This document shows, piece after piece, positions 8,460 to 17,905 of a stretch of 64,000 nt of DNA (position 1 is its first letter; every line of letters starts with the position of its first letter). Origin of the DNA: DLKC01 sp002478885. Lineage in GTDB: Bacteria; Bacteroidota; Bacteroidia; Chitinophagales; Chitinophagaceae. Made by a program: the position numbers and the translations under genes. The DNA is taken from the NCBI GenBank assembly GCA_046329585.1, contig JAXLUI010000001.1:3162001-3226000 (forward strand), read 5' to 3'. The notes below the pieces were generated by a model that was not told the origin of the DNA, searched no databases, and saw only the letters and a list, made by a program, of their open reading frames with translations.

Positions 8460-10697
8460 TTGAATTTCGACAACGATAACGATCACTTTCAACTGGCGTT
8501 GCAATTTGTAACCCATACCAGCCAGCATATTTTTCTAACCGGTAAAGCAGGAACAGGTAAGACCACTTTTTTACGTTTTATTAAAGAGCATTGCAGCAAA
8601 AAAATGGCCATAGCGGCGCCAACAGGCGTTGCTGCCATCAATGCCGGTGGAGTAACCCTGCACTCACTTTTTCAATTACCATTTGGCTCTTTTATCCCTG
8701 TGCAAAAACCGACCTGGAGAAATAGCTATAGCGGGGCATTCAACGATAAAAACACGTTGCTTAAAAACAGCAGGCTTGGAAGAGACAGGAGAAAACTTAT
8801 TTACGAACTTGAACTGCTTATTATTGATGAAGTGAGCATGGTTCGTGCCGACCTGCTTGACGCTGTAGATACAATTTTAAGAGTTTACCGAAAAAAGGAA
8901 GCGGTCCCGTTTGGCGGTGTACAGGTGCTTTTTATCGGCGATCTCTATCAACTACCACCTGTAATAAACAGCGAAGAGTGGATGATCCTGAATGAATATT
9001 ACCGAAGCCCGTTCTTTTTCGATGCTCAGGTGCTGAAACAATCTCCTCCAATTTATCTTGAACTCAGGAAAATATACAGGCAAAAAGATGAGTTGTTTAT
9101 TAACCTGCTCAATAAGATCAGGCATAATGACTGCACAAAGGCTGATATTGACTTTCTGCATAATTATTACCGTCCCGGATTCCAGCCAGGAAAAGACCAG
9201 AACCTTATTACCCTTACCACTCATAACTCGAAAGCCGATATTATCAATCAGAACGGGCTGCAATTGCTTCCTGGCAGGCAGTATGTTTGTGACGCCGAAA
9301 TAAAAGGAGCGTTCCAGGAAAGGTCTTACCCGGTAGAAAGCAGGCTGTTGCTGAAAGAAGGTGCACAAATCATGTTCGTTAAAAATGACAAGGGTGAAAC
9401 CCGCCGATATTTCAACGGAAAAATTGCTACAATTAAAAAAATTGAAGCCGGGGTAATCACTGTATTTTTTGCTGCAGAACAAATTGAATTCGTGCTTGAA
9501 AAAGAAACATGGAGCAATATCAGGTATGAGTATAACAACCATACCGATGAAATAGAAGAACAGGAACTTGGCAGCTTTACACAATACCCCATAAGACTTG
9601 CCTGGGCCATTACCATACATAAAAGCCAGGGCCTCACTTTTGACAAAGCCATTATCGATGCCGGCGCTTCCTTCGCAGCAGGCCAGCTATATGTTGCGCT
9701 GAGCAGGCTTAGGTCATTGGATGGCCTTATACTTTATTCCCGTATTTCTAAAGAGGCCATTCAAACAGACGAACGTGTTGTTGCATTCGCAGACACACAA
9801 GAAGATGATAAAACAATTACTCAAATCCTTCAACAGTCGCAAAAGCAGTTTGTAACACAAACACTGTTACACGCATTTGACTTGCAGAAGCTCATCGACG
9901 AGTTTCACCAAAATCATACCGCGTACGAAGAAAGGCATTTCCCCGGCAAAGAACAAGCTTTACAATGGAGCGATTCAATGCTTACGTTATTTGCAGGCCA
10001 ACAGGAAATAGCAAACAAGTTTATTACACAGTTAGAACGCTTGCTGCCGTCGGCAGAAAGCAACAAGTATCAACAATTAGAAGAGCGCATTACCGCGGCC
10101 ACAAAATATTTCCAGCAATCCCTTGGCGAAAATGTGCGTTCACTCAAAAAGCATATCGATGAGTCTAAAGTAAAAGCCAAAACAAAAAGATACACGCATG
10201 CACTAACAGAGCTGCAGGTACAGCTTGCCAGAAAGATACAACAAATAAAAAACGCCGCACAAATAGCAGGAGCACTTGCTGCAGGCAAACCATCAAAAGA
10301 CCTGCTGACTGCCTTTTTAAATAAGTCCCAATCAAGGCAAGAGCCGGAAAGTTCAGCTACAAAAAAACAGAAAGCGCAGAAAGGCGACAGCCACCGCATA
10401 AGCCTGCAGTTCTTTCGGGAAGGAAAAACTATTGCAGCAATCGCGCAACAACGATCAATGGCACAAAGTACCATCGAAGGTCACCTGGCAACTTTTGTTA
10501 CCACCGGTGAAATTAAAATAGAGGCGCTTGTCGCCACGAATAAAATAACCGCTATTGTAGCAGTACTTCAACAGAACGATACACGCAACAGCACCGCTAT
10601 AAGAAATATGCTTGGAAACGACTACTCACACGGAGAAATAAGGGCGGTAATGTGCCACCTTGACTATATAAAAGAAACACGGAAAGAAAATGTTTAA
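8460..10697 (+). CDS. Pif1/RecD-like DNA helicase with C-terminal helix-turn-helix
   Basis: A 745-residue superfamily 1B helicase. Walker A is GKAGTGKT at 28-35, Walker B is LLIIDEVSM near 120-128, and the UvrD/RecD-like C-terminal motif WAITIHKSQGLTFD...YVALSR lies near 380-420. After a coiled, lysine-rich linker, the last ~100 residues hold a helix-turn-helix like the one at the C-terminus of some RecQ-type helicases (GKTIAAIAQQRSMAQSTIEGHL). The protein probably unwinds DNA or RNA-DNA hybrids during replication or repair. The start is a TTG at 8460; the next conserved residues follow at once. This architecture is common in Bacteroidota, but its exact role is unknown. Confidence 0.85.
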   Translation: MNFDNDNDHFQLALQFVTHTSQHIFLTGKAGTGKTTFLRFIKEHCSKKMAIAAPTGVAAINAGGVTLHSLFQLPFGSFIPVQKPTWRNSYSGAFNDKNTLLKNSRLGRDRRKLIYELELLIIDEVSMVRADLLDAVDTILRVYRKKEAVPFGGVQVLFIGDLYQLPPVINSEEWMILNEYYRSPFFFDAQVLKQSPPIYLELRKIYRQKDELFINLLNKIRHNDCTKADIDFLHNYYRPGFQPGKDQNLITLTTHNSKADIINQNGLQLLPGRQYVCDAEIKGAFQERSYPVESRLLLKEGAQIMFVKNDKGETRRYFNGKIATIKKIEAGVITVFFAAEQIEFVLEKETWSNIRYEYNNHTDEIEEQELGSFTQYPIRLAWAITIHKSQGLTFDKAIIDAGASFAAGQLYVALSRLRSLDGLILYSRISKEAIQTDERVVAFADTQEDDKTITQILQQSQKQFVTQTLLHAFDLQKLIDEFHQNHTAYEERHFPGKEQALQWSDSMLTLFAGQQEIANKFITQLERLLPSAESNKYQQLEERITAATKYFQQSLGENVRSLKKHIDESKVKAKTKRYTHALTELQVQLARKIQQIKNAAQIAGALAAGKPSKDLLTAFLNKSQSRQEPESSATKKQKAQKGDSHRISLQFFREGKTIAAIAQQRSMAQSTIEGHLATFVTTGEIKIEALVATNKITAIVAVLQQNDTRNSTAIRNMLGNDYSHGEIRAVMCHLDYIKETRKENV

Positions 10698-10703
10698 TAT
10701 GCT

Positions 10704-10790
10704 GGGGAGCCCGGAGACAGCAAGACCCGGGAGCTTCCGTTGCGTCGCACTCTTCAACGCCTTTATCGCTGTGCAACAAAACCAGTACTA
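10704..10790 (+). repeat. Dispersed repeat, half element (site 4)
   Basis: The core GTTGCGTCGCACTCTT is at 10739-10754 with GGAGCCCGG on its left. It separates the convergent helicase and winged-helix genes. Confidence 0.78.
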
Positions 10791-11081
10791 TTGTTGCTTT
10801 ACATTCAGGTATTGCTGCAAAGCTTTTACATAATTTTCAAAAGCAACAAGGCCTTCTTTAGTGATCTTACATTTGGTATTGGGATAATTATCTTTAAACT
10901 CCTTTATCACTTCTATATACCCCGCCTCTTTCAATTTCTGCACCTGCACACTGAGGTTACCGGAAGTTGAGTTGGTTTTTTCCCTGATAAAAGTAAATTC
11001 CGCCTCCCTTACACTAATAAGCAAACTCATTATTGCAAGCCTTAACTGTGAGTGTAATATGGGATCCAGGTCATTAAACAT
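10788..11081 (-). CDS. Winged-helix transcriptional regulator (MarR/ArsR-like, HTH_34 type)
   Basis: A 97-residue winged helix protein: MFNDLDPILHSQLRLAIMSLL followed by a recognition helix (TSGNLSVQVQKLKEAGYIEV) and a wing. Proteins of this short type are often encoded with a membrane protein whose expression they control, as here, where a six-helix protein ends 32 bp upstream on the same strand. It is the last gene of a minus-strand run starting with a TonB receptor. Ligand and targets unknown. Confidence 0.82.
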   Translation of the reverse strand: MFNDLDPILHSQLRLAIMSLLISVREAEFTFIREKTNSTSGNLSVQVQKLKEAGYIEVIKEFKDNYPNTKCKITKEGLVAFENYVKALQQYLNVKQQ

Positions 11082-11113
11082 GCCGTGCAGTTTTACTCTT
11101 TTGTATAACGTCT

Positions 11114-11713
11114 TTAGCCATTATGCTTAAGTTGTTTTTTGTACTGCTGCCGCAGTAAATAACCGGGAATAATATAGCTAAGCATCACAGCCAGCGCAAG
11201 TATCAATATTTGGTCATCGGAACTCAACAGTTCAGCCACAGCGGCAAGCGGGAAACAAACCAGGCCACCATATTTCAAAGGTTTAAACTTTATCAGGCTG
11301 CCTGAAACATAAGTGCCTATGGCATAAAACAGGATATAAAAAGGATAACAATACTGCCAACCGATGTGGCTGAATATAAAGGCAAGTACCATGAATGAGG
11401 AGCCGATCGATATCCATAAATACCTGAAGGCTTCGCCTATATACGTTTGCACTTTTTCTTTTCTTTTGTCACGTAAAGTGAAATAAAAATGAACGACGAG
11501 CGCAACCGGTGTAATAAGCCAGGCATAATAATGCTGGGGCCAATTCACGATCACTTTTAGCCAATACTGCAACACACAGCCGATAAAAATTGCCCAACCC
11601 CAGAGCAGGAAGTAATGACTTTTATCGCTGATCGAATTTTTGGTTTTATCGATCATCGATTGTATAAGCTTAAGACTTTCTGCCGGCGAAAAATATTGCT
11701 CTTTGGATGGCAT
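11114..11713 (-). CDS. Six-helix integral membrane protein of unknown function
   Basis: A 199-residue protein with about six hydrophobic segments, for example YFLLWGWAIFIGCVLQYWL, ITPVALVVHFYF and LILALAVMLSYIIPGYLL. I chose the ATG at 11713 (MPSKEQYF); an upstream in-frame ATG at 11761 adds 16 residues that do not look conserved. It ends 32 bp before the winged-helix gene and is probably cotranscribed with it. No enzymatic motif is recognised. Confidence 0.75.
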   Translation of the reverse strand: MPSKEQYFSPAESLKLIQSMIDKTKNSISDKSHYFLLWGWAIFIGCVLQYWLKVIVNWPQHYYAWLITPVALVVHFYFTLRDKRKEKVQTYIGEAFRYLWISIGSSFMVLAFIFSHIGWQYCYPFYILFYAIGTYVSGSLIKFKPLKYGGLVCFPLAAVAELLSSDDQILILALAVMLSYIIPGYLLRQQYKKQLKHNG

Positions 11714-11820
11714 AATATAAAGATGAATGATCACGTAATTTAAACGCTGAAGGCTGCACATAGCCTGTGCAACCTTCCCGGTAACCTAAACCTCTATGCT
11801 GTTATAAATGAGCACACAGA

Positions 11821-12462
11821 TTACTGGTTACATTCAGCCAATTTCTGTTCAGTTTCTTTCTGGCCCCAGTCTGGATAAAAAGGTTTCGGCTTTGCAGCTT
11901 TGTATAATTCCACCGCCTTTTCGAATAATGGTTTTGCTTTGTCTTTACCGCCGCCAAACTGTTCTGGTGTGTTGAACAAACTCATGCCCTGCAAATAGTA
12001 TACTCTCGGATTATTAGGGTCGAGTTGCATTCCTTTTGTTAGCGCGTCACCCGCTTCCTTTCCGTAGCTCATCCAGCGGCTTTGCGGGTCGACCATCATT
12101 TGCTGGGTGGCGGCCATATTTTTTACCGCTTCAATTTCGGCTTTGTCTTCGTTAGTGGTTGCTGCAGCTTCTGCTTTTGCGCAAAAGCCTTTTATTTTGT
12201 CCGCATTGGCATCCTTATCTACGTTCCCATCTGCCCATGCCGGAATGGTTAAACACATTGCCGCATAGTAGTATGGAAGCCATTGTGTTTTTTCCGCGTC
12301 ACCGATTCTTTCGAATGCGGCTGCAGCAGCCTGGAAGTCTGCGGTGGTTTTTGCAGCGCCCATTTGCTCAAGGTTTTTTTTCATGCCGGCGGCGAACTTA
12401 TCACTTTGTGCGTTTACTGTTATCGTTGCGAGCAGTAAAACTGCAGCGATCATTTTTTTCAT
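11821..12462 (-). CDS. Exported TPR-like protein
   Basis: A 213-residue protein with a signal peptide (MKKMIAAVLLLATITVNAQ) followed by helical, alanine-rich sequence with tetratricopeptide-like repeats (DPNNPRVYYLQGMSLF, KAKPLFEKAVELYKAAKP). It is probably periplasmic. It lies between a TonB receptor gene and the membrane protein on the same strand, but function is not known. TPR proteins of this kind usually act as protein-binding scaffolds. Confidence 0.75.
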   Translation of the reverse strand: MKKMIAAVLLLATITVNAQSDKFAAGMKKNLEQMGAAKTTADFQAAAAAFERIGDAEKTQWLPYYYAAMCLTIPAWADGNVDKDANADKIKGFCAKAEAAATTNEDKAEIEAVKNMAATQQMMVDPQSRWMSYGKEAGDALTKGMQLDPNNPRVYYLQGMSLFNTPEQFGGGKDKAKPLFEKAVELYKAAKPKPFYPDWGQKETEQKLAECNQ

Positions 12463-12571
12463 TGTGTTTGGTTTTTATTTTTTTGGTTTTGTTTCCACTC
12501 CCTTTTATGAAGCGATATATTTTTTATTGGATCATTGTTTCTGTTTTGTTCTGCATTTAATAGCTCAGCAG

Positions 12572-12664
12572 CGGACTTATGTAAAAGAGTGCGACCCCGA
12601 ATCGTTCTTCTCGCGGCAAGCGCAAGTAAAGCCTCCTGTTGGTTCAACTGCCGGGCCCATTATT
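12572..12664 (-). repeat. Degenerate dispersed repeat (site 22)
   Basis: AAGAGTGCGAC at 12585-12595 matches the start of the reverse core, and AACTGCCGGGCCC near 12647-12660 matches the outer arm. The core itself has decayed. It sits just downstream of the TonB receptor stop. Confidence 0.45.
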
Positions 12665-14893
12665 TTACAAATTATTATTGATGGCATCCTGGCTTCTGTC
12701 TATGCCCCAGCTAAGGAAGCAGCCGATGAAATAAAACCTTTTTGCCGGTGGCAACACAGGCTCCTTGTTTTGGCCATTGTAAGAATAATTATACCCATAC
12801 ACCTGGTTTGCGCCTAGCACATTGGTAACACTGGCAAAGAGCACGATAAATGTTTTTGCATCTTTCTTACCAAGGCTGGGCAGATAGTTTACACTAAAGC
12901 CCATGCTGTTGTAGGGTTTGGTAGTGCCCTGGTCGGCGATATAATACTTGCCCGTGCTATTGAGCCTGAAATCGTAATAAGGCCGGCCGGTCGCATACGT
13001 GTAAGTGACATTGAAACCTGTTTTGATATTTGTAATAAAGCGCTTTGTTACGATCGATGCCGTATGGTGCGCTGCAAAATTTGGCTGCAGCTGACCGGGG
13101 TAATTCAGGTAATCCCTTTTTGTGTCAAGGTAAGAATAGCTGATCCAGTAATCGAAGTTTTTGAAGGTCTTTTTATCGCGCCAGAAAAATTCGATGCCTT
13201 TTGCATATCCTGAGCCTGCGTTGTTGAATGCAGGATATGTTTTCACGAGGTCTTCATACTTTTTGTAGTAAGCTTCTATGCGGAAAATCCTGTCGTTGGT
13301 TGTTTTCTGGTAGTTGGCGATATAGTGGGTGGCCTTTGTATAGCCAAGATTATTGGTGACAATCAGTTCCCTGTTTTCCGGCTTTTGATAAAAGGTTCCA
13401 TATGCGATGGAAACCTGTGCACCCGGACTGGTTTTATACGCCAGCGACAGCCGCGGCGCAATGTTCGATTTCTTTATCACCGATGAATATTCATAACGGG
13501 CACCTGCCTTAAGTGCGAGGCCGTTAGTGATGTAAATATCGGTTTCCGCGAATGTTGCCAGCAGGTTGTCTTTTACCACTGACTGGTAACCCATGTACTC
13601 ACTGCGGTTATAGCCATACCAGTATTCACTTCCAAAACGGATGGCGCTGATGCCGCCCAGTTTCTTTTCAAAAACGCCCCGCACCTGAGCCAGGTCCTGC
13701 CTGTTCTTTATATAATAATTCTTCAGCGTAAACCACGGGGTGTTTGGCAATGAATCTACATTGTTATTCTGCTGGTCCTGCAACTGCTGCGATATGTCAT
13801 CCCGGTTGGTACTGTAACCAGCGCCCAGGTTCATTTTCCATCCTTTACCAAGATTTTCTCTCCAGCTTAGGTTATTGTACCAGTTGTGGTTGTTAAGGCC
13901 GAATGCATCTTTTAGATCCGTGCTGTCGATATCAGGCCTTCTTAATCCAAGTTCGCTATAGCTGAAGGTGGTATAGTATTTTATCATACCACCAGATTTT
14001 GTTTTTATCCTGTAGTTGAAATCGGCGTTATGAAATTCCGGCATTTTATAATAATCCACCAATTGCGGCACAATATTAAAATAGGCCACCAGGTTAAGGT
14101 AGCTGTAGTTTGCACCCCAGGATGACTTTTTATTCTTTGCCAAAGTTTGTATACCAGCGCCTGCCAGCAAGGGGGAAATAGAGGCATTGGCGGCAGTTCT
14201 TTCGGGAAGATCGATGGATTCGAGGATCACGGCCGATGATAAGGCTTCACCATACAGGGCCGAGTAACCACCTGTGCTAAACACTGTTCCTTTAAACAAA
14301 AAGGGCGAAAACCTGCCCCGTGTTGCAATGTCAGGCACACTTGAATAATATGGATTATTTACCACTGTTCCATCGATGTATTGCTTGGTTTCGTAACCTG
14401 TACCGCCACGAACAAACAAGCCTTCCTGTTCACCGACCTGCTGGGCGCCCGGCAGGGTTTTTAGAGCAGCGGTAATGTCTGCATTAGACCCCGCCGTTGT
14501 TGCCACGTCAATGGAACTGAGTACGGTCGCTGCGCGTTTTTTATCACCAGCTTCAAATGCGCCGGCAGTTACCGTTACTGCTTTTAGTTCATCGAGCTTT
14601 TCTTTTAATGACACTTCCAATACAACCGGTTCTTTGTCTATATTGATCGTTTGGGTGTATTCAACATAGCCGACTTCACTGATGATGATTACAAAGTTTC
14701 CTTTCTCTGTGGTAACAAATTTGAAATGCCCGGCGGAGTCTGTGATGCCTCCGTCATAACTGTCTTTTAAAGAAACGCTGGCACCGATGATGCCGCGGCC
14801 ACGGTTATCTTTCACTTTCCCGCTTATGGTAACCTGCGCCAATCCATATATGGCGACCATGGTGCAACTCATAAGCATCAGCAACTTTTTCAT
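12665..14893 (-). CDS. TonB-dependent outer-membrane receptor
   Basis: A 742-residue receptor. It has a signal peptide (MKKLLMLMSCTMVAIYGLAQ), a carboxypeptidase-regulatory-like domain at about residues 22-95, a plug domain near 115-230 and a 22-strand-type beta barrel. TonB receptors import large substrates using the proton-motive force. The barrel is short and no SusD partner lies nearby, so a siderophore, vitamin or peptide ligand is more likely than a polysaccharide. The last residues do not end in the usual aromatic residue. A good promoter lies upstream. Confidence 0.88.
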   Translation of the reverse strand: MKKLLMLMSCTMVAIYGLAQVTISGKVKDNRGRGIIGASVSLKDSYDGGITDSAGHFKFVTTEKGNFVIIISEVGYVEYTQTINIDKEPVVLEVSLKEKLDELKAVTVTAGAFEAGDKKRAATVLSSIDVATTAGSNADITAALKTLPGAQQVGEQEGLFVRGGTGYETKQYIDGTVVNNPYYSSVPDIATRGRFSPFLFKGTVFSTGGYSALYGEALSSAVILESIDLPERTAANASISPLLAGAGIQTLAKNKKSSWGANYSYLNLVAYFNIVPQLVDYYKMPEFHNADFNYRIKTKSGGMIKYYTTFSYSELGLRRPDIDSTDLKDAFGLNNHNWYNNLSWRENLGKGWKMNLGAGYSTNRDDISQQLQDQQNNNVDSLPNTPWFTLKNYYIKNRQDLAQVRGVFEKKLGGISAIRFGSEYWYGYNRSEYMGYQSVVKDNLLATFAETDIYITNGLALKAGARYEYSSVIKKSNIAPRLSLAYKTSPGAQVSIAYGTFYQKPENRELIVTNNLGYTKATHYIANYQKTTNDRIFRIEAYYKKYEDLVKTYPAFNNAGSGYAKGIEFFWRDKKTFKNFDYWISYSYLDTKRDYLNYPGQLQPNFAAHHTASIVTKRFITNIKTGFNVTYTYATGRPYYDFRLNSTGKYYIADQGTTKPYNSMGFSVNYLPSLGKKDAKTFIVLFASVTNVLGANQVYGYNYSYNGQNKEPVLPPAKRFYFIGCFLSWGIDRSQDAINNNL

Positions 14894-14912
14894 TGTTTAT
14901 CGTTTGACAGAA

Positions 14913-14944
14913 CAAACGTAAAGTAGTTTATATTATAAACCAAA
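14913..14944 (-). promoter_or_regulatory. Promoter of the TonB receptor
   Basis: On the minus strand a -33 TTTG (14944-14941) and a -7 TACGTTTG (14920-14913) are separated by 20 bp, ending 19 bp before the ATG. Confidence 0.6.
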
Positions 14945-15001
14945 TATTGTGGTATTAAATATTGCCTGATTGTACGAGCGGTAAATAAAAGGGATTTTAC
15001 G

Positions 15002-15132
15002 GCAGCGGGCTTTTTCGCTTTGTGGCATCACCTGTTGCGTCGCACACTTCGACGCCATCAATGCTGCTGAGCAACGTTACCTGAAGTAAAAGTGTGCGAC
15101 GCAACAACCGATGCCAGCAGTACCAAAGCCCG
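15002..15132. repeat. Dispersed repeat, best-preserved paired element (site 5)
   Basis: This is the clearest full copy. The left arm GCGGGCTTTTT is followed by GGCATCACCT and the core at 15034-15049; after a ~40-bp spacer come the reverse core at 15090-15105, CGATGCC and AAAGCCCG. The whole is an imperfect palindrome of about 130 bp between two minus-strand genes. Confidence 0.85.
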
Positions 15133-15150
15133 GTCCATCATTTTTTCAGG

Positions 15151-15477
15151 TTAATGTGAAACAAATTTGAGCCCTATGATAGAGCCGATTAGTGTAGCAA
15201 GGAAAAACAAACGCCAGCCCTCGGCTGGTTCTTTGAAGATGAAAATGCCAATCAAAACAGTGCCAACGGCTCCAACGCCCGTCCACACGGCATAGGCAGT
15301 GCCGATAGGCAATGTTTGTGTGGCTTTATATAAAAGATACATGCTTATACTGAGGCTTACAAAAAAACCGACCCACCACAATGCCGATTCGGTGCCGCTT
15401 GTTTGGCGGGCCTTACCCAGGCAAGTGGCAAATGCAACTTCGAAGAAACCTGCTATGATTAGAATGATCCAATTCAT
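15151..15477 (-). CDS. SMR-family transporter, guanidinium exporter type (Gdx/SugE)
   Basis: A 108-residue four-helix small multidrug resistance protein. The essential glutamate is in GFFEV (residue 13), and LPIGTAYAVWTGVGAVG and the C-terminal GLKFVSH closely follow the SugE/Gdx subfamily rather than EmrE. Gdx proteins export guanidinium in exchange for protons as dual-topology dimers. I chose the ATG at 15477; the codon before it is a TTG. No guanidine riboswitch was recognised upstream, and selD begins only 18 bp away on the same strand, so it may be cotranscribed with selD-mnmH. Confidence 0.88.
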   Translation of the reverse strand: MNWIILIIAGFFEVAFATCLGKARQTSGTESALWWVGFFVSLSISMYLLYKATQTLPIGTAYAVWTGVGAVGTVLIGIFIFKEPAEGWRLFFLATLIGSIIGLKFVSH

Positions 15478-15494
15478 CAAACGAAATATGTATG

Positions 15495-16571
15495 TTATAA
15501 TTGCGCCAGTACTTGTATGGCGTGTTCTGTTTTGCCGATCATTTTGCCGACCGGTTGCACAAAATCTCCATAACCCGTGGAAACCAATACTGTTTTAACC
15601 TGATCAACCGCATCTGGGGCGACGGCTATCAGCAGCCCGCCGCTGGTTTGCGGATCGGCAAGTATGTTTTTTGCAAAGCTGGCATCGATAGTTGCGTCAA
15701 TAAGCACTTTATGCCCGTAGCTTTTCCAGTTACGGTTTGTGCCTCCGGGAACTGCATGGCTGTTTAAGTAATAATGTATATCGTCGCAGATCAACGGAAT
15801 TTTATCAAGAGCAACCTTTGCGCTCAATTCGCTGCCTTCTGCCATTTCTACAAGGTGGCCTAACAACCCAAAACCTGTAACATCGGTCATTGCATGCACT
15901 CCCTCTATTTGGCTCAGTTGCTCGCCAACCTTATTTAATTGCATCATTTGATTGGCGGCGAGAGATTTGTGTTGAGTTTTCAATAACCCTTTCTTTTCAG
16001 CCGTGGTTAAAATTCCGACGCCTAATTTCTTTGTGAGAAAGAGCATGTCGTTTTCCCTGGCTGTATTGTTTTGTTTTATATCTGAAATATTTACAAGTCC
16101 ATTTACGGCTAACCCGAAAATCGGTTCAGGTGAATCGATGCTGTGGCCACCGGCAAGGGGAATACCCGCTTCCATGCAGATGCTGCGACTACCTTCGATT
16201 ACGCGTTTAGCTACTTCGGGAGAAAGTTTATCAATCGGCCACCCAAGAATAGCAATTGCCAAAATAGGTTTTCCACCCATTGCATATACATCACTAATAG
16301 CATTAGCCGAAGCGATCCTACCAAACTGGAACGGATCGTCTACGATAGGCATAAAAAAGTCGGTGGTGGAAATAAGGGCTGTTCCATTGCCAAGATTGTA
16401 AACTGCAGCATCGTCTTTGCTGTTATTTCCAACAATTAACTTGTCGTTATCGGGCATTGCGAAATTGCTGTGGAGTATTTTATCAAGCACGTCGGGAGCT
16501 ATCTTGCAACCGCAACCGGCGCCATGAGAATACTGTGTCAATTTTATTTCTTCGCCAATTTCTTTCAGCAT
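15495..16571 (-). CDS. selD: Selenide, water dikinase
   Basis: A 358-residue SelD, which makes selenophosphate from selenide and ATP. The catalytic motif YSHGAGCGCK holds C20, C22 and K23, equivalent to C17, C19 and K20 of E. coli. The active residue is cysteine, so no selenocysteine is needed to make it. The glycine-rich GGHSIDSPEPIFGLAV and ADPQTSGGLL blocks complete the family pattern. It starts 7 bp after the mnmH stop, so the pair forms an operon, and its product is probably used for tRNA selenouridine. Confidence 0.93.
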   Translation of the reverse strand: MLKEIGEEIKLTQYSHGAGCGCKIAPDVLDKILHSNFAMPDNDKLIVGNNSKDDAAVYNLGNGTALISTTDFFMPIVDDPFQFGRIASANAISDVYAMGGKPILAIAILGWPIDKLSPEVAKRVIEGSRSICMEAGIPLAGGHSIDSPEPIFGLAVNGLVNISDIKQNNTARENDMLFLTKKLGVGILTTAEKKGLLKTQHKSLAANQMMQLNKVGEQLSQIEGVHAMTDVTGFGLLGHLVEMAEGSELSAKVALDKIPLICDDIHYYLNSHAVPGGTNRNWKSYGHKVLIDATIDASFAKNILADPQTSGGLLIAVAPDAVDQVKTVLVSTGYGDFVQPVGKMIGKTEHAIQVLAQL

Positions 16572-16578
16572 GGGCTTA

Positions 16579-17640
16579 TTATTTTTCAGCCGTTTTTATA
16601 ATAGCATTGGCATTGGCAACAGCATCAACCGTTGTACATTCAACTGGTTTGGTTAAAGATGCGGGATTTGCTTTTTGATCAATGCATTTCAGATACCATT
16701 TGTCGTAATATTTTAATAGCACCGCAAAAGCACTTTTAATATCGTCTTCCAGCAAAAAGTTTATTGCAGTTTTTGTCTCGAGGCCGCCCAATCTTTTTTT
16801 GATACGAATAACGGCATTGATCAATTTTTCTTTTTCAAACCTGCCATAATGCTCTACGATGTATGTTAGTCTTTCTTCAAACGGAACATTGAGATTATAA
16901 ACAGGGCTCTTTTGTTTTTGCAGGTAAAATGCCATCGGGAGATTGATATCGCCGATACGCTGGCTTTCATCTTCTATCCAAACAACGCTTTTCACCTTAT
17001 CTAATTCTATTGCCAGCAGGTTTTCAAACATTTCCTGCGAAGGCTGTTTTACCATTGTAAGGTTTCCAAATGCCGAACCTTTATGCATAGCAATGGCTTC
17101 AAGATCGATTGCGCATAAGCCCTGCTGCTGCAATTGCTGCAATACATCTGTTTTTCCACTGCCAGTATAACCGCCGATTACATTAATCGTATACTCCTTT
17201 TCAAACTGGTAGAAAACCCATCTTCTGAAAAACTTGTAACCCCCCGCGAGTATGTAAACTTTAAATCCATACAAGTCTAGCAGCCATGCCACACCGGAAC
17301 TGCGCATACCACCGCGCCAGCAATGAACCAACAACGTTTTCCTTTGCACAACATCTACCGGTTGCCCTTTTGTGTGCGATGCATAAATGGCTTCCACCTG
17401 TTCTATCATGCCGGCCATTTGTACCCCAAAATATTTCAACCCAATTTTAATGGCCTGTTGCTTGCCCTGTTGCTTGTAAGCGGTGCCAACCACCTTTCGC
17501 TCTTCATCGGTAAACAGGGGCAAACTGTAGGCACCCGGAATGTGTGCATGCGAAAACTCACCCGGGCTGCGAACATCAAGCACAGGATAAATTTTTGAAA
17601 GTTCAATAAATGTGGGAACAAAAAGTTTCTCTATTGCCAT
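16579..17640 (-). CDS. mnmH: tRNA 2-selenouridine synthase
   Basis: A 353-residue MnmH (SelU/YbbB). An N-terminal rhodanese domain has its catalytic cysteine at C107 (LVHCWRGGMRSSG), and a C-terminal P-loop domain has GGYTGSGKT at 156-164. The enzyme replaces sulfur with selenium in 2-thiouridine at the wobble position of tRNA-Lys, -Glu and -Gln, through a geranylated intermediate, using selenophosphate from SelD. It is first in the mnmH-selD operon. No selA, selB or selC was found in this window. Confidence 0.92.
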   Translation of the reverse strand: MAIEKLFVPTFIELSKIYPVLDVRSPGEFSHAHIPGAYSLPLFTDEERKVVGTAYKQQGKQQAIKIGLKYFGVQMAGMIEQVEAIYASHTKGQPVDVVQRKTLLVHCWRGGMRSSGVAWLLDLYGFKVYILAGGYKFFRRWVFYQFEKEYTINVIGGYTGSGKTDVLQQLQQQGLCAIDLEAIAMHKGSAFGNLTMVKQPSQEMFENLLAIELDKVKSVVWIEDESQRIGDINLPMAFYLQKQKSPVYNLNVPFEERLTYIVEHYGRFEKEKLINAVIRIKKRLGGLETKTAINFLLEDDIKSAFAVLLKYYDKWYLKCIDQKANPASLTKPVECTTVDAVANANAIIKTAEK

Positions 17641-17699
17641 GCTTCAACAAAAATAAGGGGAACGGAGATGCCTTGGTTTAAAATTAAAAGGCAGTTTTT

Positions 17700-17894
17700 G
17701 CTGCCGGCTTAAGCGGTGGTGGCATCGTTCGTTGCGTCGCACACTTGTGCAGTAAACACAGGTTCGGCTATGAACTGGGTGAACCATCTCAGGCGATAGC
17801 ACGAAGCTCATAGAGCTTGCTGCAAGTAATTCAGCAGTACAAGAGTGCGACGCAACAAAGGCCTGATACATGTTCAGCTGCCCGGCTACAAAAG
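17700..17894. repeat. Dispersed repeat, paired element (site 6)
   Basis: Cores lie at 17731-17746 (forward) and 17841-17856 (reverse), with CTGCCGGCTT on the left and GCCCGGCTACAAAAG on the right. It fills the gap between mnmH and cvpA. Confidence 0.82.
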
Positions 17895-17905
17895 TTACAT
17901 TGGCC

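Noticed and set aside
12344..12817. Possible 157-codon plus-strand gene
   Set aside because: It lies opposite the signal peptide of the TPR gene and the end of the TonB receptor, both well supported.
15180..15520. Guanidine riboswitch for the SMR gene
   Set aside because: The upstream 18 bp are too short and selD precedes directly; no riboswitch pattern was found.
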